From contig NZ_QBUY01000002.1 of NCBI RefSeq assembly GCF_003121405.1, positions 186,001 to 250,000 on the forward strand: a DNA stretch of 64,000 nt, in the 5' to 3' direction. The stretch is from Paraburkholderia sp. C35. Lineage in GTDB: Bacteria > Pseudomonadota > Gammaproteobacteria > Burkholderiales > Burkholderiaceae. The position numbers were made by a program, and so were the translations under genes. The notes beneath the pieces are model-generated. The model made no database searches, was not told the DNA's origin, and saw nothing but the letters and a program-made list of their open reading frames with translations. Position 1 is the stretch's first letter, and each line of letters starts with the position of its first letter. Of this stretch, positions 53,867 to 63,753 are shown one piece after another.

Positions 53867-54766
53867 ATGGACATGCGGCTGTTGCGTTACTTCTCGGTAC
53901 TCGCCGATGAACTGCATTTCGGCCGCGCAGCCGCACGGCTGCACATTTCGCAGCCACCTTTGAGCCAGCAGATTCGCATCCTCGAAGAAGAGATGGGCAC
54001 GGCCTTGTTCATGCGTTCGCAACACCGCGTCGAACTCACCGAGGCAGGGAAAACACTGAAAGAACAGGTGCCGCTGATCTTCGCGCAGTTCGAACGCGCG
54101 ATTGCCTTGACGCGTTGCGCAGGGCGCGGCGAAGTGGGCAGTCTGGAGATCGGCATCATCAGTTCGGCAATGGTCGAACCAATCCCACGCGCGCTCGGCG
54201 TCTTTGCGGAGCAACATCCGCAGGTGCAATGGACGCTTCACGAAATGACGCCTGCCGCACAGATTCTCGCGTTGAAAGAGCGCCGCCTCGACGTGTGCTT
54301 CTTCCGTGTCTCGCACGACGATCCCGACATTCGCAGCGAAGTGGTGATGCGCGAAACGGCAGTGGCAGCGCTACCGCTCGATCATCCGCTGGCTGCGCGC
54401 GACGAAATCGCGCTGAAGGAACTCGAAGCAGAACGCTTCGTCTCGTTCGGTTTGCAACAGTCGCAACTCGCGCGCTTTCTGCAGGACTGCTGCGTGGAGG
54501 CGGGCTTTACGCCGCGTATCGAACAGGAAGTGGTGGAAGTGCACACGCTGCTGTGCCTCGTGCGCGAGCGGCTTGGCGTTGCGCTGCTGCCTTCGTCGGC
54601 GAGGCAACTGTCGACGGGTGGCGTGGCGTTCGTGCCGCTTGCACGGCCTTGTCCCGAGGTGTCGTTGCATGCGCGTTATCGCGCGGAAGAGGCGTCGCCG
54701 GTGCTGTCGCTGTTTCTGGATACGGTGCGCTCCGTGGCCGCTGGCGTGAACGCTAGTTCGCGTTGA
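53867..54766 (+). CDS. LysR-family regulator (BenM/CatM/CbbR-like)
   Basis: 299 residues. HTH LHFGRAAARLHISQPPLSQQ (about 16-35), a pattern of the CatR/BenM subgroup that controls aromatic catabolism. Divergent from the seven-gene operon, which it most likely activates. It overlaps the next LysR gene's 3' end by 14 bases. Confidence 0.94.
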   Translation: MDMRLLRYFSVLADELHFGRAAARLHISQPPLSQQIRILEEEMGTALFMRSQHRVELTEAGKTLKEQVPLIFAQFERAIALTRCAGRGEVGSLEIGIISSAMVEPIPRALGVFAEQHPQVQWTLHEMTPAAQILALKERRLDVCFFRVSHDDPDIRSEVVMRETAVAALPLDHPLAARDEIALKELEAERFVSFGLQQSQLARFLQDCCVEAGFTPRIEQEVVEVHTLLCLVRERLGVALLPSSARQLSTGGVAFVPLARPCPEVSLHARYRAEEASPVLSLFLDTVRSVAAGVNASSR

Positions 54767-55649
54767 GCGTTTGCGCGACAAGCATGCGAATGACTTCGAT
54801 AAGCGGCGCCACGCGCTCCGCTTTCTCGCGCGGCCATACCGCGTAGAGGTTGTAGTGCGTAGGAATTTCCACTTTCGTCAGTTCGATCAGATTGCCGTTG
54901 CTTAGTGCATCGGCGGCGAGAAGACCGCGCGCCAGACCCGCGCCTACGCCTGCGCTGGCAGCGGCAATCAGGCTCGCGGCATTGTCGAATACGGCGACCG
55001 CGTTGGGTTCCGCCGCCGGCAGATGCGCTGCTTCCAGCCAGGGTATCCACGAACGCTTGGGGTAGCCGAGCAGAGGTAGCGCGAGCAAATGCGCCGGTTC
55101 CAGCGGCGCGCTGAGTCCACGCGACATCAGCAGCGCGGGCGAGCCGACTGCGATCAGGCGATCGTCGCATATCAGTGCATTGTCGAAACCGTCCCATTCC
55201 CCATACCCATAGCGCAGCGCGATGTCGACGCGCTCGAACGCGCTGCGTTCATGGCGCGGCGTGGACAGCACGGTGAGCGAGGTGTCCGCCAGCGCAGCGA
55301 GTACGTCCGGCAAGCGCGTCATCAGCCAGCTTTGCGCGAGCTCCGGATCGACGTCGAGCGTGATGGCATGCCTGACCGCGCGTTCCCTGACCGACGACAA
55401 CGCACGGTCGATGTGCTCGAAGCCATCTTCGAGCTGATTGGCGAACAGCGCGCCCGCGTCCGTCAGCGCGACGCCACCGCCTTCGCGCACGAATAGCGGC
55501 TGTCCGACGAACTCTTCGAGCGTGCGGATCTGCTGGCTGATCGCGCTGTGCGTGAGCGACAGTTGCCGCGCCGCGCTCGAAAAGCTGCCGGTGCGAGCTG
55601 CTTGCAGGAAGGCTTGCATCGACTGGATGGAAGGGTAGCGCTTCAACAT
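54753..55649 (-). CDS. LysR-family regulator (GcvA-like)
   Basis: 298 residues. HTH about 21-41 (GSFSSAARQLSLTHSAISQQ) and the GcvA-like effector start SVRERAVRHAITLDV. Divergent from iorA, so likely regulates iorAB. Start at 55649; a longer frame to 55733 is rejected. Confidence 0.93.
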   Translation of the reverse strand: MLKRYPSIQSMQAFLQAARTGSFSSAARQLSLTHSAISQQIRTLEEFVGQPLFVREGGGVALTDAGALFANQLEDGFEHIDRALSSVRERAVRHAITLDVDPELAQSWLMTRLPDVLAALADTSLTVLSTPRHERSAFERVDIALRYGYGEWDGFDNALICDDRLIAVGSPALLMSRGLSAPLEPAHLLALPLLGYPKRSWIPWLEAAHLPAAEPNAVAVFDNAASLIAAASAGVGAGLARGLLAADALSNGNLIELTKVEIPTHYNLYAVWPREKAERVAPLIEVIRMLVAQTLNAN

Positions 55650-55800
55650 GGGTGTTAGGCGGACTGACGGCTGATGGAAGAAATCGTCGCTGGCGTTGTG
55701 GCCGGCTGCTTCCAATAATGGCCGCAAGCGCACGAGACCGTGCTGGCAGGTTTAAGCGTACCGCACGCCGCGCTGCACAACGACATTCAGGAGACGACGC

Positions 55801-56277
55801 ATGATCGAGATCGTGGTCAACGATACGCGGCACTCGCTCGACAATGTACCGGAAGACATGCCCTTGCTGTGGGTATTGCGCGACCGGCTCGAATTGACGG
55901 GCACGAGGTTTGGCTGCGGCGGCGGCTTTTGCGGAGCGTGCACGGTGCACCTGGAAGGCGAGGCGGTGCGTTCGTGTCTGCTTCCCATCGCGGCCGTGGC
56001 AGGCAGAAACATCACGACGATCGAAGGTCTTTCGAAGGACGGCAAGCATCCGCTGCAACTCGCGTGGGTTGCCGAAGATGTGCCGCAATGCGGCTATTGC
56101 CAGTCCGGCCAGATCATGCAGGCGGCGGCGTTCCTGAAGAGCAAGCCTGTGGTAAGCGATGACACGATCACGGCGGCGATGTCGGGCAATATCTGCCGCT
56201 GCGGCACCTATGGGCGAATTCGCAAGGCGATCAAACGCGCCGCATCCGGCGATGTGACGAAGACCGGGGAGGCTTGA
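55801..56277 (+). CDS. iorA: (2Fe-2S)-binding subunit, isoquinoline 1-oxidoreductase alpha type
   Basis: 158 residues. Plant-type [2Fe-2S] motif [13 protein letters not shown] (about 38-50) and the second cluster in [10 protein letters not shown] and [11 protein letters not shown]. Small subunit of xanthine-dehydrogenase-family hydroxylases. The next gene starts immediately at the stop codon. Confidence 0.95.
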   Translation: MIEIVVNDTRHSLDNVPEDMPLLWVLRDRLELTGTRFGCGGGFCGACTVHLEGEAVRSCLLPIAAVAGRNITTIEGLSKDGKHPLQLAWVAEDVPQCGYCQSGQIMQAAAFLKSKPVVSDDTITAAMSGNICRCGTYGRIRKAIKRAASGDVTKTGEA

Positions 56278-58503
56278 ATGCGCAATGACCGGCCAACGTC
56301 GACGGACGCGCACGGCGCGGCGCGCCGCCGCTTTATCAAACAGGGTTCAGCGCTACTCGCGTCCGGTCTTGCGATTGGCTTTGAGCTACCCGCCGCGCTA
56401 GCCAGAACGCAGGCGACGAGTGGCGATCCCAAACCGCAGGCGGGCGAATTCGAACCCAACGCATGGGTGCGCGTGTTGCCCGACGATACGATCAAACTCG
56501 TCGTCCATAAGCACGATTCCGGCACGGGCACGCGTACCGCACTTGCTGCCGTCGTGGCCGAAGAACTGGATGTCGATCCTTTCCGCGTCGAGGTGATCAC
56601 GCCCGGGAATCCATTCTATGGCGCTTACATTCATCCGTTGTGGAAGGTGTTTTCGACAGGCGGCAGCACGAGCGTATCGCTTGAATACGACCGCTTGCGC
56701 CGGGCCGGTGCGACCGCCCGCGCAATGCTGATCGCGGCTGCCGCGAAGCGATGGAACGTGGCACCCGCCGCCTGTTCGACTGAAGACGGATTCGTGATCG
56801 ACAAGGCGAACGGCAAGCGTGCCGCTTACGGTGCGTTGGCGCGAGTCGCCGCGCAGTTGTCCGCACCGAAAGACGTGCAGTTGAAAGACCCGTCGCAGTT
56901 CCGATATATCGGCAAGATGCAGAAGAAACGCGGCGCTGCGGAGAAGGTGCGCGGTACGTTTCCGTATAGCATCGATGTGAGGTTGCCGGGCATGCTGGTG
57001 GCCGTCGTCACGCGCGCGCCGGTGATCGATGCACGCGTGCGCAGCGTCGACGCAAAGGCCGCGCTGGCGATACCCGGCGTTCGACAGGTGTTGCAGATTC
57101 CGGGCCGTCCGGATCTGCTCGGCGGCAATCAGGCGGGTGTCGCAGTACTCGCCGACGACTACTGGTCAGCGCACAAAGGTCAGGCAGCCCTCGTGGTGGA
57201 ATGGGAAGACAGTCCCATGGAAACCTTCGACAGCAGTACGCTCGCCGCACGCCAGGCCGCCTGGCTCGACGACGCAGACGCACGGGTAGTGCCGACCATC
57301 CAGACGGGCGATGTAAAGACCGCGTGGCCCAACGACGCGCGAATGATCGAAGCGTCTTATTCGATGCCATACAAGGCGCAGAATCCGCTGGAGCCGATCA
57401 ATGTCACTGCCTGGGCCAGAGACGGTGGGATCGAGTATTGGGGCGGCTTGCAGGTGCCATCTACGGTGCAGGAGGCGGCACAGGTGATCGGCGGCGTTCC
57501 GGCGGATCGTGTCGTGCTGCATGAACTTGTGTCGGGCGGCAGTTTCGGGTCACGCGAGTCAAAGTCCTGGCTGTTCGAAGTGACGTATCTCGCGATCAAG
57601 GTCGGCAAACCCGTCAAGCTGATGAACAGCCGCGAGGATGAAATGCGCGCGCTCTTCTATCACGCCGCGAGTTATCACCGTGCGAAGGCGGCGCTCGACG
57701 CACACGGCAAGCTCGTCACACTCCACCTGCGGGCCGTGATGCCCGCTTCGCCGGAGCAGTGGGAGCCTGGCTATTTCGACAGGCCGGATCGCATGGACTA
57801 CAGCACGACGGAGGCGATCAGCAAATACGAGTTCGCGTACGACGCGCCGCATGTGGACATCGGTTGGGTGCGCCATGAAACCGGTGTGCCGACGGGGTGG
57901 TATCGCGCGGTGAGTTACATCCCCAATGTGTTCGCGGTCGAGTCGTTCATGGATGAGGCCGCGCACGCCGCACAGCGCGATCCCGTCGAGTTCCGGCTCG
58001 CGCATATGAAGGACGCGAGACACAAGGCTGTGTTGCAGGAAGCGGCGAAGCGGGCTGGCTGGGGCACGAAGTTGCCAGCGGGGTCGGCGCTCGGCGTAGC
58101 GACCAATCAGGCTTATGGAAGCTACGTCGCCGTGGTGTCGCGGGTGACGCGCAAGGACGATGGCGTGGTGATCGAGAAGCTGACGTGCGTGGCGGATTGC
58201 GGACTGGCGGTATCGCCTGCAGGCGTCGAGGAACAGCTTTACGGCGGCCTGATGTGGGGACTCGGACATGCAACGGCTGATCGCCTCGAGATCCGTCATG
58301 GACGCGTGGTGCAGAAGAGTTTCGACACGTATCGCGTGATGCGGATGAGCGATATGCCCGAGGTGGACATCGTCGTGATCCAGGGAGATACATCGAAGCC
58401 TGGCGGGGTCGGGGAATTGTCGAGTCCTTCGGTGGCGCCAGCGGTGGCCAATGCCATGTTTGCGGCAACGGGGCGGCGGGGAAGAGACGCGCCTGTTTTG
58501 TAG
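56278..58503 (+). CDS. iorB: Molybdenum-binding subunit, isoquinoline 1-oxidoreductase beta type
   Basis: 741 residues, with a twin-arginine signal RRRFIKQGSALLASGLAIGF (about 16-35), so the complex is exported, as in IorB-type enzymes. The molybdopterin part ends with VGELSSPSVAPAVANAMFAA; the Glu in GVGE is the catalytic Glu of the family. Immediately follows iorA. The canonical third subunit or a maturation (XdhC) gene is not adjacent. It could oxidise an N-heterocycle or aldehyde. Confidence 0.94.
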   Translation: MRNDRPTSTDAHGAARRRFIKQGSALLASGLAIGFELPAALARTQATSGDPKPQAGEFEPNAWVRVLPDDTIKLVVHKHDSGTGTRTALAAVVAEELDVDPFRVEVITPGNPFYGAYIHPLWKVFSTGGSTSVSLEYDRLRRAGATARAMLIAAAAKRWNVAPAACSTEDGFVIDKANGKRAAYGALARVAAQLSAPKDVQLKDPSQFRYIGKMQKKRGAAEKVRGTFPYSIDVRLPGMLVAVVTRAPVIDARVRSVDAKAALAIPGVRQVLQIPGRPDLLGGNQAGVAVLADDYWSAHKGQAALVVEWEDSPMETFDSSTLAARQAAWLDDADARVVPTIQTGDVKTAWPNDARMIEASYSMPYKAQNPLEPINVTAWARDGGIEYWGGLQVPSTVQEAAQVIGGVPADRVVLHELVSGGSFGSRESKSWLFEVTYLAIKVGKPVKLMNSREDEMRALFYHAASYHRAKAALDAHGKLVTLHLRAVMPASPEQWEPGYFDRPDRMDYSTTEAISKYEFAYDAPHVDIGWVRHETGVPTGWYRAVSYIPNVFAVESFMDEAAHAAQRDPVEFRLAHMKDARHKAVLQEAAKRAGWGTKLPAGSALGVATNQAYGSYVAVVSRVTRKDDGVVIEKLTCVADCGLAVSPAGVEEQLYGGLMWGLGHATADRLEIRHGRVVQKSFDTYRVMRMSDMPEVDIVVIQGDTSKPGGVGELSSPSVAPAVANAMFAATGRRGRDAPVL

Positions 58504-58519
58504 GCGCGCCGTGCAGCCT

Positions 58520-59620
58520 TTATCCTCCCGACTTCAACTGCGCCCACAGTCTGCTCTCCAGCCGCTTGATCGCCGTCGGCAGTGGTTTGAGCAGGAACAG
58601 CGTTTCCAGTACCGACTGTGGCGGATACACGGTCGCGTCGTTCAGGATTTCAGGGCGCACGAACTTGCGCGCAGCCGCATCGGCATTCGGATAGAACACC
58701 TCATTGGTGATGGCCGCATGCACTTCGGGCTGTTCGATATAGTTGATCCACTGGAGTGCGGCTTGCGGGTGCGGCGCATCTTTCGGGATTGCCATCATGT
58801 CGAACCACACCGGCGCGCCACCGGCAGGGATGAAGTATTTGATCTCGTAAGGCTTGTTGGCTTCACGCGCGCGATGACTCGCCATCGACACATCGCCCGA
58901 CCAGCTTAATGCAAAGCAGATGTCATTGCCGGCGAGGTCGTTGATATAGGTGGTTGCGTTGAACTGCGTGATGTAAGGGCGAATCTTTTTCAGCGTATCG
59001 AATGCGGCCTGATAGTCGGCCGGATTCTCACTGTTCGGATTTTTGCCGAGGTAGTGAAGCGTGAGCGCGAACACATCGGCGGGCGCATCGAGTACGGATA
59101 CGCCACAACTCTTCAGCTTGCTCAGGTACTCGGGTTCGAAGAGGATGTCCCAACTGTCTAGCGGCGCATCGTTGCCAAGGACCTTCCTGACGCTCGTGAC
59201 GTTGTAGCCGAGTCCTGTCGTACCCCACGCCCAGGGCACTGCGTATTGATTGCCGGGGTCGGCATCGGCGACCAGTTTCAGCAGGTTGCGGTCCAGATTG
59301 ATCAGGTTCGGCAGTTTCGATTTGTCCAGCTTCTGATAGATGCCCGCTTCAATCTGTTTGGCAAGAAAATTCGAAGTCGGCACGACGACGTCGTAACCCG
59401 TCGATCCCGTCAGCAGTTTTGCCTGCAAGGTTTCGTCACCGTCATAGACGTCGTAGCGCACGTGAACACCCGACTCCTTTTCGAAATTCGGCACGGTGTC
59501 TTTCGCGATGTAGTCGGCCCAGTTATACAGATTCAGCAGCTTTTCTTCGGCCTGCGCATTCGCGCCGAACGCAGCAACCAGCAACACTGCCAGCGTCGGC
59601 TTCTTGATGATGTGGGACAT
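58520..59620 (-). CDS. potF: Polyamine ABC transporter substrate-binding protein PotF-like
   Basis: 366 residues, periplasmic. Signal peptide MSHIIKKPTLAVLLVAAFGA, cleavage after AQA. Mature start EEKLLNLYNWADYIAKDT is the PotF/PotD motif, with WAWGTTGLGYNV and SWSGDVSMA. It binds putrescine-like compounds. It is preceded by the agmatinase gene on the same strand. No ATPase or permease gene is near. An in-frame extension to 60034 lies antisense in speB and is rejected. Confidence 0.93.
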   Translation of the reverse strand: MSHIIKKPTLAVLLVAAFGANAQAEEKLLNLYNWADYIAKDTVPNFEKESGVHVRYDVYDGDETLQAKLLTGSTGYDVVVPTSNFLAKQIEAGIYQKLDKSKLPNLINLDRNLLKLVADADPGNQYAVPWAWGTTGLGYNVTSVRKVLGNDAPLDSWDILFEPEYLSKLKSCGVSVLDAPADVFALTLHYLGKNPNSENPADYQAAFDTLKKIRPYITQFNATTYINDLAGNDICFALSWSGDVSMASHRAREANKPYEIKYFIPAGGAPVWFDMMAIPKDAPHPQAALQWINYIEQPEVHAAITNEVFYPNADAAARKFVRPEILNDATVYPPQSVLETLFLLKPLPTAIKRLESRLWAQLKSGG

Positions 59621-59661
59621 GATGGTTACCCGGAAAGGTTTCGACAAAGCCTGCGATGGTC

Positions 59662-60639
59662 TTACGTGCGCTGATGACGTTGAAGTTTCTGGTTGCGCAT
59701 CAAACACAGCATGTCGACGGCAAGATGTGCGGCAGCGAGCGCGGTGACGTCGCTGTGATCGTAAGGCGGCGACACTTCCACTACGTCCGCACCCACCAGA
59801 TTGACCGGGCCTAGCGCGCGAACGATCTCGAGTGCCTGTGCCGAACTGAGGCCACCCGCTACGGGTGTGCCCGTGCCCGGCGCGCAGGATGGATCGAGGC
59901 AGTCGATATCGAAAGTCAGGTAAGTCGGCGCATCGCCCACAATGGCCAGTACTTCGTCGATGGTCGCCTGCGTGCCGTTTCGATGCACCCACGGCGCATC
60001 CAGAATCCGTACGCCCATGAAGTCGTCGTTCCATGTGCGAATGCCGATCTGCACCGAACGTGCGGGATCGATGAGCCCTTCGCGAATCGCCTTATAAAAC
60101 ATCGTGCCGTGATTCAACGAGTCGGGGTTGTCATCCGGCCATGTGTCGCAATGCGCGTCGAAGTGAATCAGGCTCAGCGGCTTGCCGTACTTTTCCGCGT
60201 GTGCGATGAGCAGCGGGTAGGTCACGTAGTGGTCGCCGCCCAGCGTCAGCATGCGCGTGTTCGTTGCGAGAATGCCGCGCGCGTGGGCGATGATCGCGTC
60301 GCGAATGCCGAGGGGATTGTGGGCGTCGAACCAGCAGTCACCGTAGTCGACCACGTTCAGATGATCGAATGGGTCGATACCCCACGGAAACGCGCCGAGC
60401 TCCGCCAACAGCGCCGACGCGGCGCGCACGCCGGCAGGACCGAAACGCGTGCCGGGGCGGAACGTCGTGGCGAGGTCGAGTGGAATACCGGATACGGCGA
60501 CATCAACGCCGGTGAGATTGCGTGTGTACGGCCGGCGCATGAAGGAGAGCACGCCCGCGTATGTCGGCGGAGTAGGTTGTCCGTCGATGCCTGCTGCCGC
60601 GGTTGGCGTGAGGTGAGAGGGCGCGAGATTCTGGGTCAT
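59662..60639 (-). CDS. speB: Agmatinase/ureohydrolase family protein
   Basis: 325 residues. Ureohydrolase manganese-binding motifs GGDHYVTYPLL, SLIHFDAHCDTW and TFDIDCLDPSCAPGTGTPVA are complete. It cleaves agmatine or another guanidino compound to urea and an amine. Coupled with the polyamine binding protein gene, 41 bases away, it suggests use of exogenous agmatine or a guanidino acid. Confidence 0.93.
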   Translation of the reverse strand: MTQNLAPSHLTPTAAAGIDGQPTPPTYAGVLSFMRRPYTRNLTGVDVAVSGIPLDLATTFRPGTRFGPAGVRAASALLAELGAFPWGIDPFDHLNVVDYGDCWFDAHNPLGIRDAIIAHARGILATNTRMLTLGGDHYVTYPLLIAHAEKYGKPLSLIHFDAHCDTWPDDNPDSLNHGTMFYKAIREGLIDPARSVQIGIRTWNDDFMGVRILDAPWVHRNGTQATIDEVLAIVGDAPTYLTFDIDCLDPSCAPGTGTPVAGGLSSAQALEIVRALGPVNLVGADVVEVSPPYDHSDVTALAAAHLAVDMLCLMRNQKLQRHQRT

Positions 60640-60680
60640 ACAGATTGGTCCGGTCAGTTTTAACGGACACCGTCATACAA

Positions 60681-60688
60681 ATATTTCT
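60681..60688. promoter_or_regulatory. ATATTTCT motif, copy 1 (near speB)
   Basis: AATATTTCTCATGTC near 60680-60694 resembles GATATTTCTAATATC at 60788-60802, in the speB/LysR intergenic region. Candidate LysR half-site. Confidence 0.4.
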
Positions 60689-60787
60689 CATGTCTGCACT
60701 GTGGGCAGATCAGGTATGCGCGGCGACTGGCTGTATGATTGCCGGTGAAAACTCCGGCGAAAAGCGAAAGATCTTGCTGGAAGTATC

Positions 60788-60802
60788 GATATTTCTAATA
60801 TC
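60788..60802. promoter_or_regulatory. GATATT-TCT-AATATC dyad upstream of the LysR gene
   Basis: A perfect dyad with a 3-base centre, 17 bases upstream of the LysR start at 60819. AT-rich in GC-rich DNA and of T-N11-A type; a related copy lies at 60681. Confidence 0.55.
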
Positions 60803-60818
60803 TTCTGACTGTGATCCG

Positions 60819-61706
60819 ATGCGTCGACTTCCTCCTTTGCAGGCCCTGCTCGCCTTCGACGCGGCCGCGCGGCTCGGCAGCTTCACGCGCGCAGCACAAG
60901 AACTTGCACTGACGCAATCGGCGATCAGTCATCAGATCCTGCAACTCGAGGAATGGACGGGACAACCGCTGTTTCGCCGGATCGGGCGGGGTGTGGCATT
61001 GACGGCAGCCGGCGCGCTCTATGCGCAGACCGTGACGGATGCGCTGGCCACACTCGCTGACGGTCGTGACCGTATCGAGCCGTATGGCAATCCTGAATCG
61101 GTCATCGTCGTATGCGACGCGGAGTTCGCAGCGGGCTGGCTCATGCCGCGCATGCGTGCGTTTTTTCAGGCGCTGCCGAACATCGAGTGCTGGCTCGTGA
61201 CGGGCGAAAAGGTCAATGAGATCGACCGCGTCGATGTCGATCTCGTCGTTTCCCCGCGAGAGATCCGCACGCCTGACGTGGTGTGTGAGCTTTTTCTCGA
61301 AGAGGAGGCCGTCGCCATCTGTGGGTGCGAGACTGCGCGCCGTTTGCGCTCGACGCCGTTTCCCGAGGTATTGACGCAGGCGCCGTTGCTGATTCATGAG
61401 GCGCGCCCGGAGTGGGCGCCGTGGCTGCCCGAGTTAAGGCGGAACGGCCTGAAAATCCGCCGTGCGATGACCGTTAGCGATCCGCGCTTTCTGGTCGCGG
61501 CGGCCGAGCAGGACGCGGGGATTGCGATGGTGTCGCGTCTGAATGCAGGTGAGGCACTAGCGAGCGGGCGTGTGGAAGTCTTGCCGCAGGTGCCGGGTTT
61601 CGAGCTTGCACCGCTATGGTTGATGCGCTCGGCACAGCCGGCGCGCTCCGCAGCGGTGGATGCGGTGTATGAATGGATGCCGGGGCTGCGCGGAAGTGAG
61701 GGTTGA
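60819..61706 (+). CDS. LysR-family regulator (GcvA-like)
   Basis: 295 residues. HTH GSFTRAAQELALTQSAISHQ (about 20-39). Effector domain starts VIVVCDAEFAAGWLMPRMRA. Divergent from speB-potF and probably their activator in response to the guanidino compound or amine. Start at 60819; the open frame to 60645 lacks HTH features. Confidence 0.93.
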   Translation: MRRLPPLQALLAFDAAARLGSFTRAAQELALTQSAISHQILQLEEWTGQPLFRRIGRGVALTAAGALYAQTVTDALATLADGRDRIEPYGNPESVIVVCDAEFAAGWLMPRMRAFFQALPNIECWLVTGEKVNEIDRVDVDLVVSPREIRTPDVVCELFLEEEAVAICGCETARRLRSTPFPEVLTQAPLLIHEARPEWAPWLPELRRNGLKIRRAMTVSDPRFLVAAAEQDAGIAMVSRLNAGEALASGRVEVLPQVPGFELAPLWLMRSAQPARSAAVDAVYEWMPGLRGSEG

Positions 61707-61742
61707 GGCTTGCCCCCGTGTCGTCGTCGTCGGGTGGCGCTG

Positions 61743-61777
61743 CCTGCACCATGCGATCCGCAGATCAGCGGTGCAGG
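61743..61777. terminator. Hairpin in the LysR/slt convergent gap
   Basis: CCTGCACC (61743-61750) and GGTGCAGG (61770-61777), a perfect 8-base stem between convergent genes. No T-tract on either side. Confidence 0.45.
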
Positions 61778-61782
61778 CGATG

Positions 61783-63753
61783 TCATCGAGGCGCGATCTG
61801 GCCAAGCCGCTCCGTCAGCGATTGCGGGTGGCCATCGAACAACGCCGCGTAGTAGACCGTATTCGACAGTACATTCTTGACGTAGTCGCGGGTTTCGTTG
61901 AACGGGATGGTCTCCGCGAAAATCGCGCCTTCCACCGGACGCGGCAGGGTAGCCTGCCACTTGCGCGGGCGGCCTGGCCCGGCATTGTAGCCGGCCGTCG
62001 CGAGCACGGCAGAACGGGCAAGCTGGTTGTAGATCATCGACAGATAGTACGTGCCGAGCAGGATGTTCGTGTCGATGTCATTCATTCTTGCCCGCGAGAT
62101 CGAGCCGAGCCCGATCTTCTTCGCGACCATCGAGGCCGTGTCCGGCATCACCTGCATCAGGCCGCCCGCGCCAACTTCCGAGCGCGCACTGATGATGAAG
62201 CGCGACTCCTGGCGAATGAGGCCGTACGCCCATCCGATATCGAACCCGGTGGACTGCGTATCGCGTTCGACGATCGCGCGAAATGGCGCCAGGTAGCGCA
62301 GCGAAAAATCATGTTCCGTCTGCGTCCTGTCGGCGGTGCTCACGGCGCGGTCATAAAGCTCGATGCGGCGCGCGTACTCGGCGACAGCGAGCAGTTGCCG
62401 GTCGGTCATGCCGCGCAGCTGCCAGTTCCACTCACGGTTGCCTTCCGTACGCAGGTGTAGCGCGTAAAAACGTTTCGCGAGTTCGAAGCCGGGTGTCCGG
62501 CTGGCCTGTTCGACTTCTTCGTCCGTCACCCTGGTCTGCGGCGGGATTACGATCTGCTGGCCGAGCGCCTCGGAGGCCAGTTGACCATAGAAGGTGTAGG
62601 TGCCCGCGATCGTGCGGAATGCCTGGTCGGCTGCCGCCACTTCGTTGCTCTGCTTCAACGCGCGCGCGTACCAGTAGACCCATGCCGGCTGTGCGCGCAG
62701 CGCGGCTGGCATCTGTTCGATCGACCAGCGCACCATGGTCCAATCGCCGACCAGCAGCGCGCTGCGCGTGCGCCACTCATAGGCCTGAGTCGACAGGGGC
62801 GCGTTCGCCGACAGCCGGTACCAGTTCACCGCGCCCGGTATCTGCTTGAGTACCGCCTGATAGGAAATCGTGCCCCAGCCGATAGCGCGTTCCGCCAGCG
62901 TAAGCGACGGTGCGACGACGGTGAAGGCGGCCTCGGCGGCCTCCGGATCGCCGACCGCCAACTGTGTGATGGCGAGCAGCGCGAGTTGATGGGACGCCGC
63001 ATCAAGCTGGACGCCTTTCGCAAGAAACAGGCGTGGCTGGCTCGTCGCCTGCTGGAGGAGCAGCGGATCCGGACGCGCTGCGCCGAGTGCGTCGACCAGT
63101 TTGCCGCCCGTCGTCGTCGCGCCCTGTTCATAGGCCTGGCGAATCAGTTGCCAGACATCGTCCGACGTGAACTGCTGGTTTCGGTTGAGCGCGGTGATCA
63201 GATCGACGCAGCCGTCACCGTGCCACTTCGGCTCGACGAGCAGTGCTCGCGCCGCATCGGCCACGTTTTCACCTCGCGACGCACGGGACTCGAGCGCGTA
63301 GCACTTCACCTGCGTGTCGTCGTCCAGGACGAACTTTGCATATTGCGAATCGAAATTGGGCCAGTCGTGACGCGCCCCGAGCACGCGAAGGTAGTCGTTG
63401 CGCAGACGGTCGGCAATTGCCTGTCCGTCGTAGCGTTGCAGAAACGACAGAACCGGTGCGTCCGGTGCGTCGGCGTTCGCATGCCCCGCACCCGTGAACA
63501 GACGCGGCTTGATCTGGAAATAGCTGAGATAAGCGGGTGCCGGATAATTCGGAATCAGGTTTGCGAGGCGCGCGGCGCGAACGGGATCGTTGTCGCGTGC
63601 AGCGTCATGCAGCTTGATGAAAATCTGATCGTCGGTGGGTAACGAGGTGAGCGGCGCGGGACGTTTGGCTAGCGCTGCGCCAGACATAAACAATGTCGCG
63701 GCGACAAGGGCAAGGCCGAGCGTGTATGACACCCGGTGAAGTCGTGTGGACAT
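61783..63753 (-). CDS. slt: Soluble lytic murein transglycosylase
   Basis: 656 residues. Signal peptide about 1-29 (MSTRLHRVSYTLGLALVAAT, cleavage at AALA). A long superhelical alpha domain follows and then the C-terminal SLT domain with YGLIRQESRF (catalytic Glu about residue 508), SEVGAGGLMQVMPDTA and TAGYNAGPGRPRKW. It cleaves peptidoglycan with 1,6-anhydromuramic acid formation, in the periplasm. Confidence 0.96.
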   Translation of the reverse strand: MSTRLHRVSYTLGLALVAATLFMSGAALAKRPAPLTSLPTDDQIFIKLHDAARDNDPVRAARLANLIPNYPAPAYLSYFQIKPRLFTGAGHANADAPDAPVLSFLQRYDGQAIADRLRNDYLRVLGARHDWPNFDSQYAKFVLDDDTQVKCYALESRASRGENVADAARALLVEPKWHGDGCVDLITALNRNQQFTSDDVWQLIRQAYEQGATTTGGKLVDALGAARPDPLLLQQATSQPRLFLAKGVQLDAASHQLALLAITQLAVGDPEAAEAAFTVVAPSLTLAERAIGWGTISYQAVLKQIPGAVNWYRLSANAPLSTQAYEWRTRSALLVGDWTMVRWSIEQMPAALRAQPAWVYWYARALKQSNEVAAADQAFRTIAGTYTFYGQLASEALGQQIVIPPQTRVTDEEVEQASRTPGFELAKRFYALHLRTEGNREWNWQLRGMTDRQLLAVAEYARRIELYDRAVSTADRTQTEHDFSLRYLAPFRAIVERDTQSTGFDIGWAYGLIRQESRFIISARSEVGAGGLMQVMPDTASMVAKKIGLGSISRARMNDIDTNILLGTYYLSMIYNQLARSAVLATAGYNAGPGRPRKWQATLPRPVEGAIFAETIPFNETRDYVKNVLSNTVYYAALFDGHPQSLTERLGQIAPR

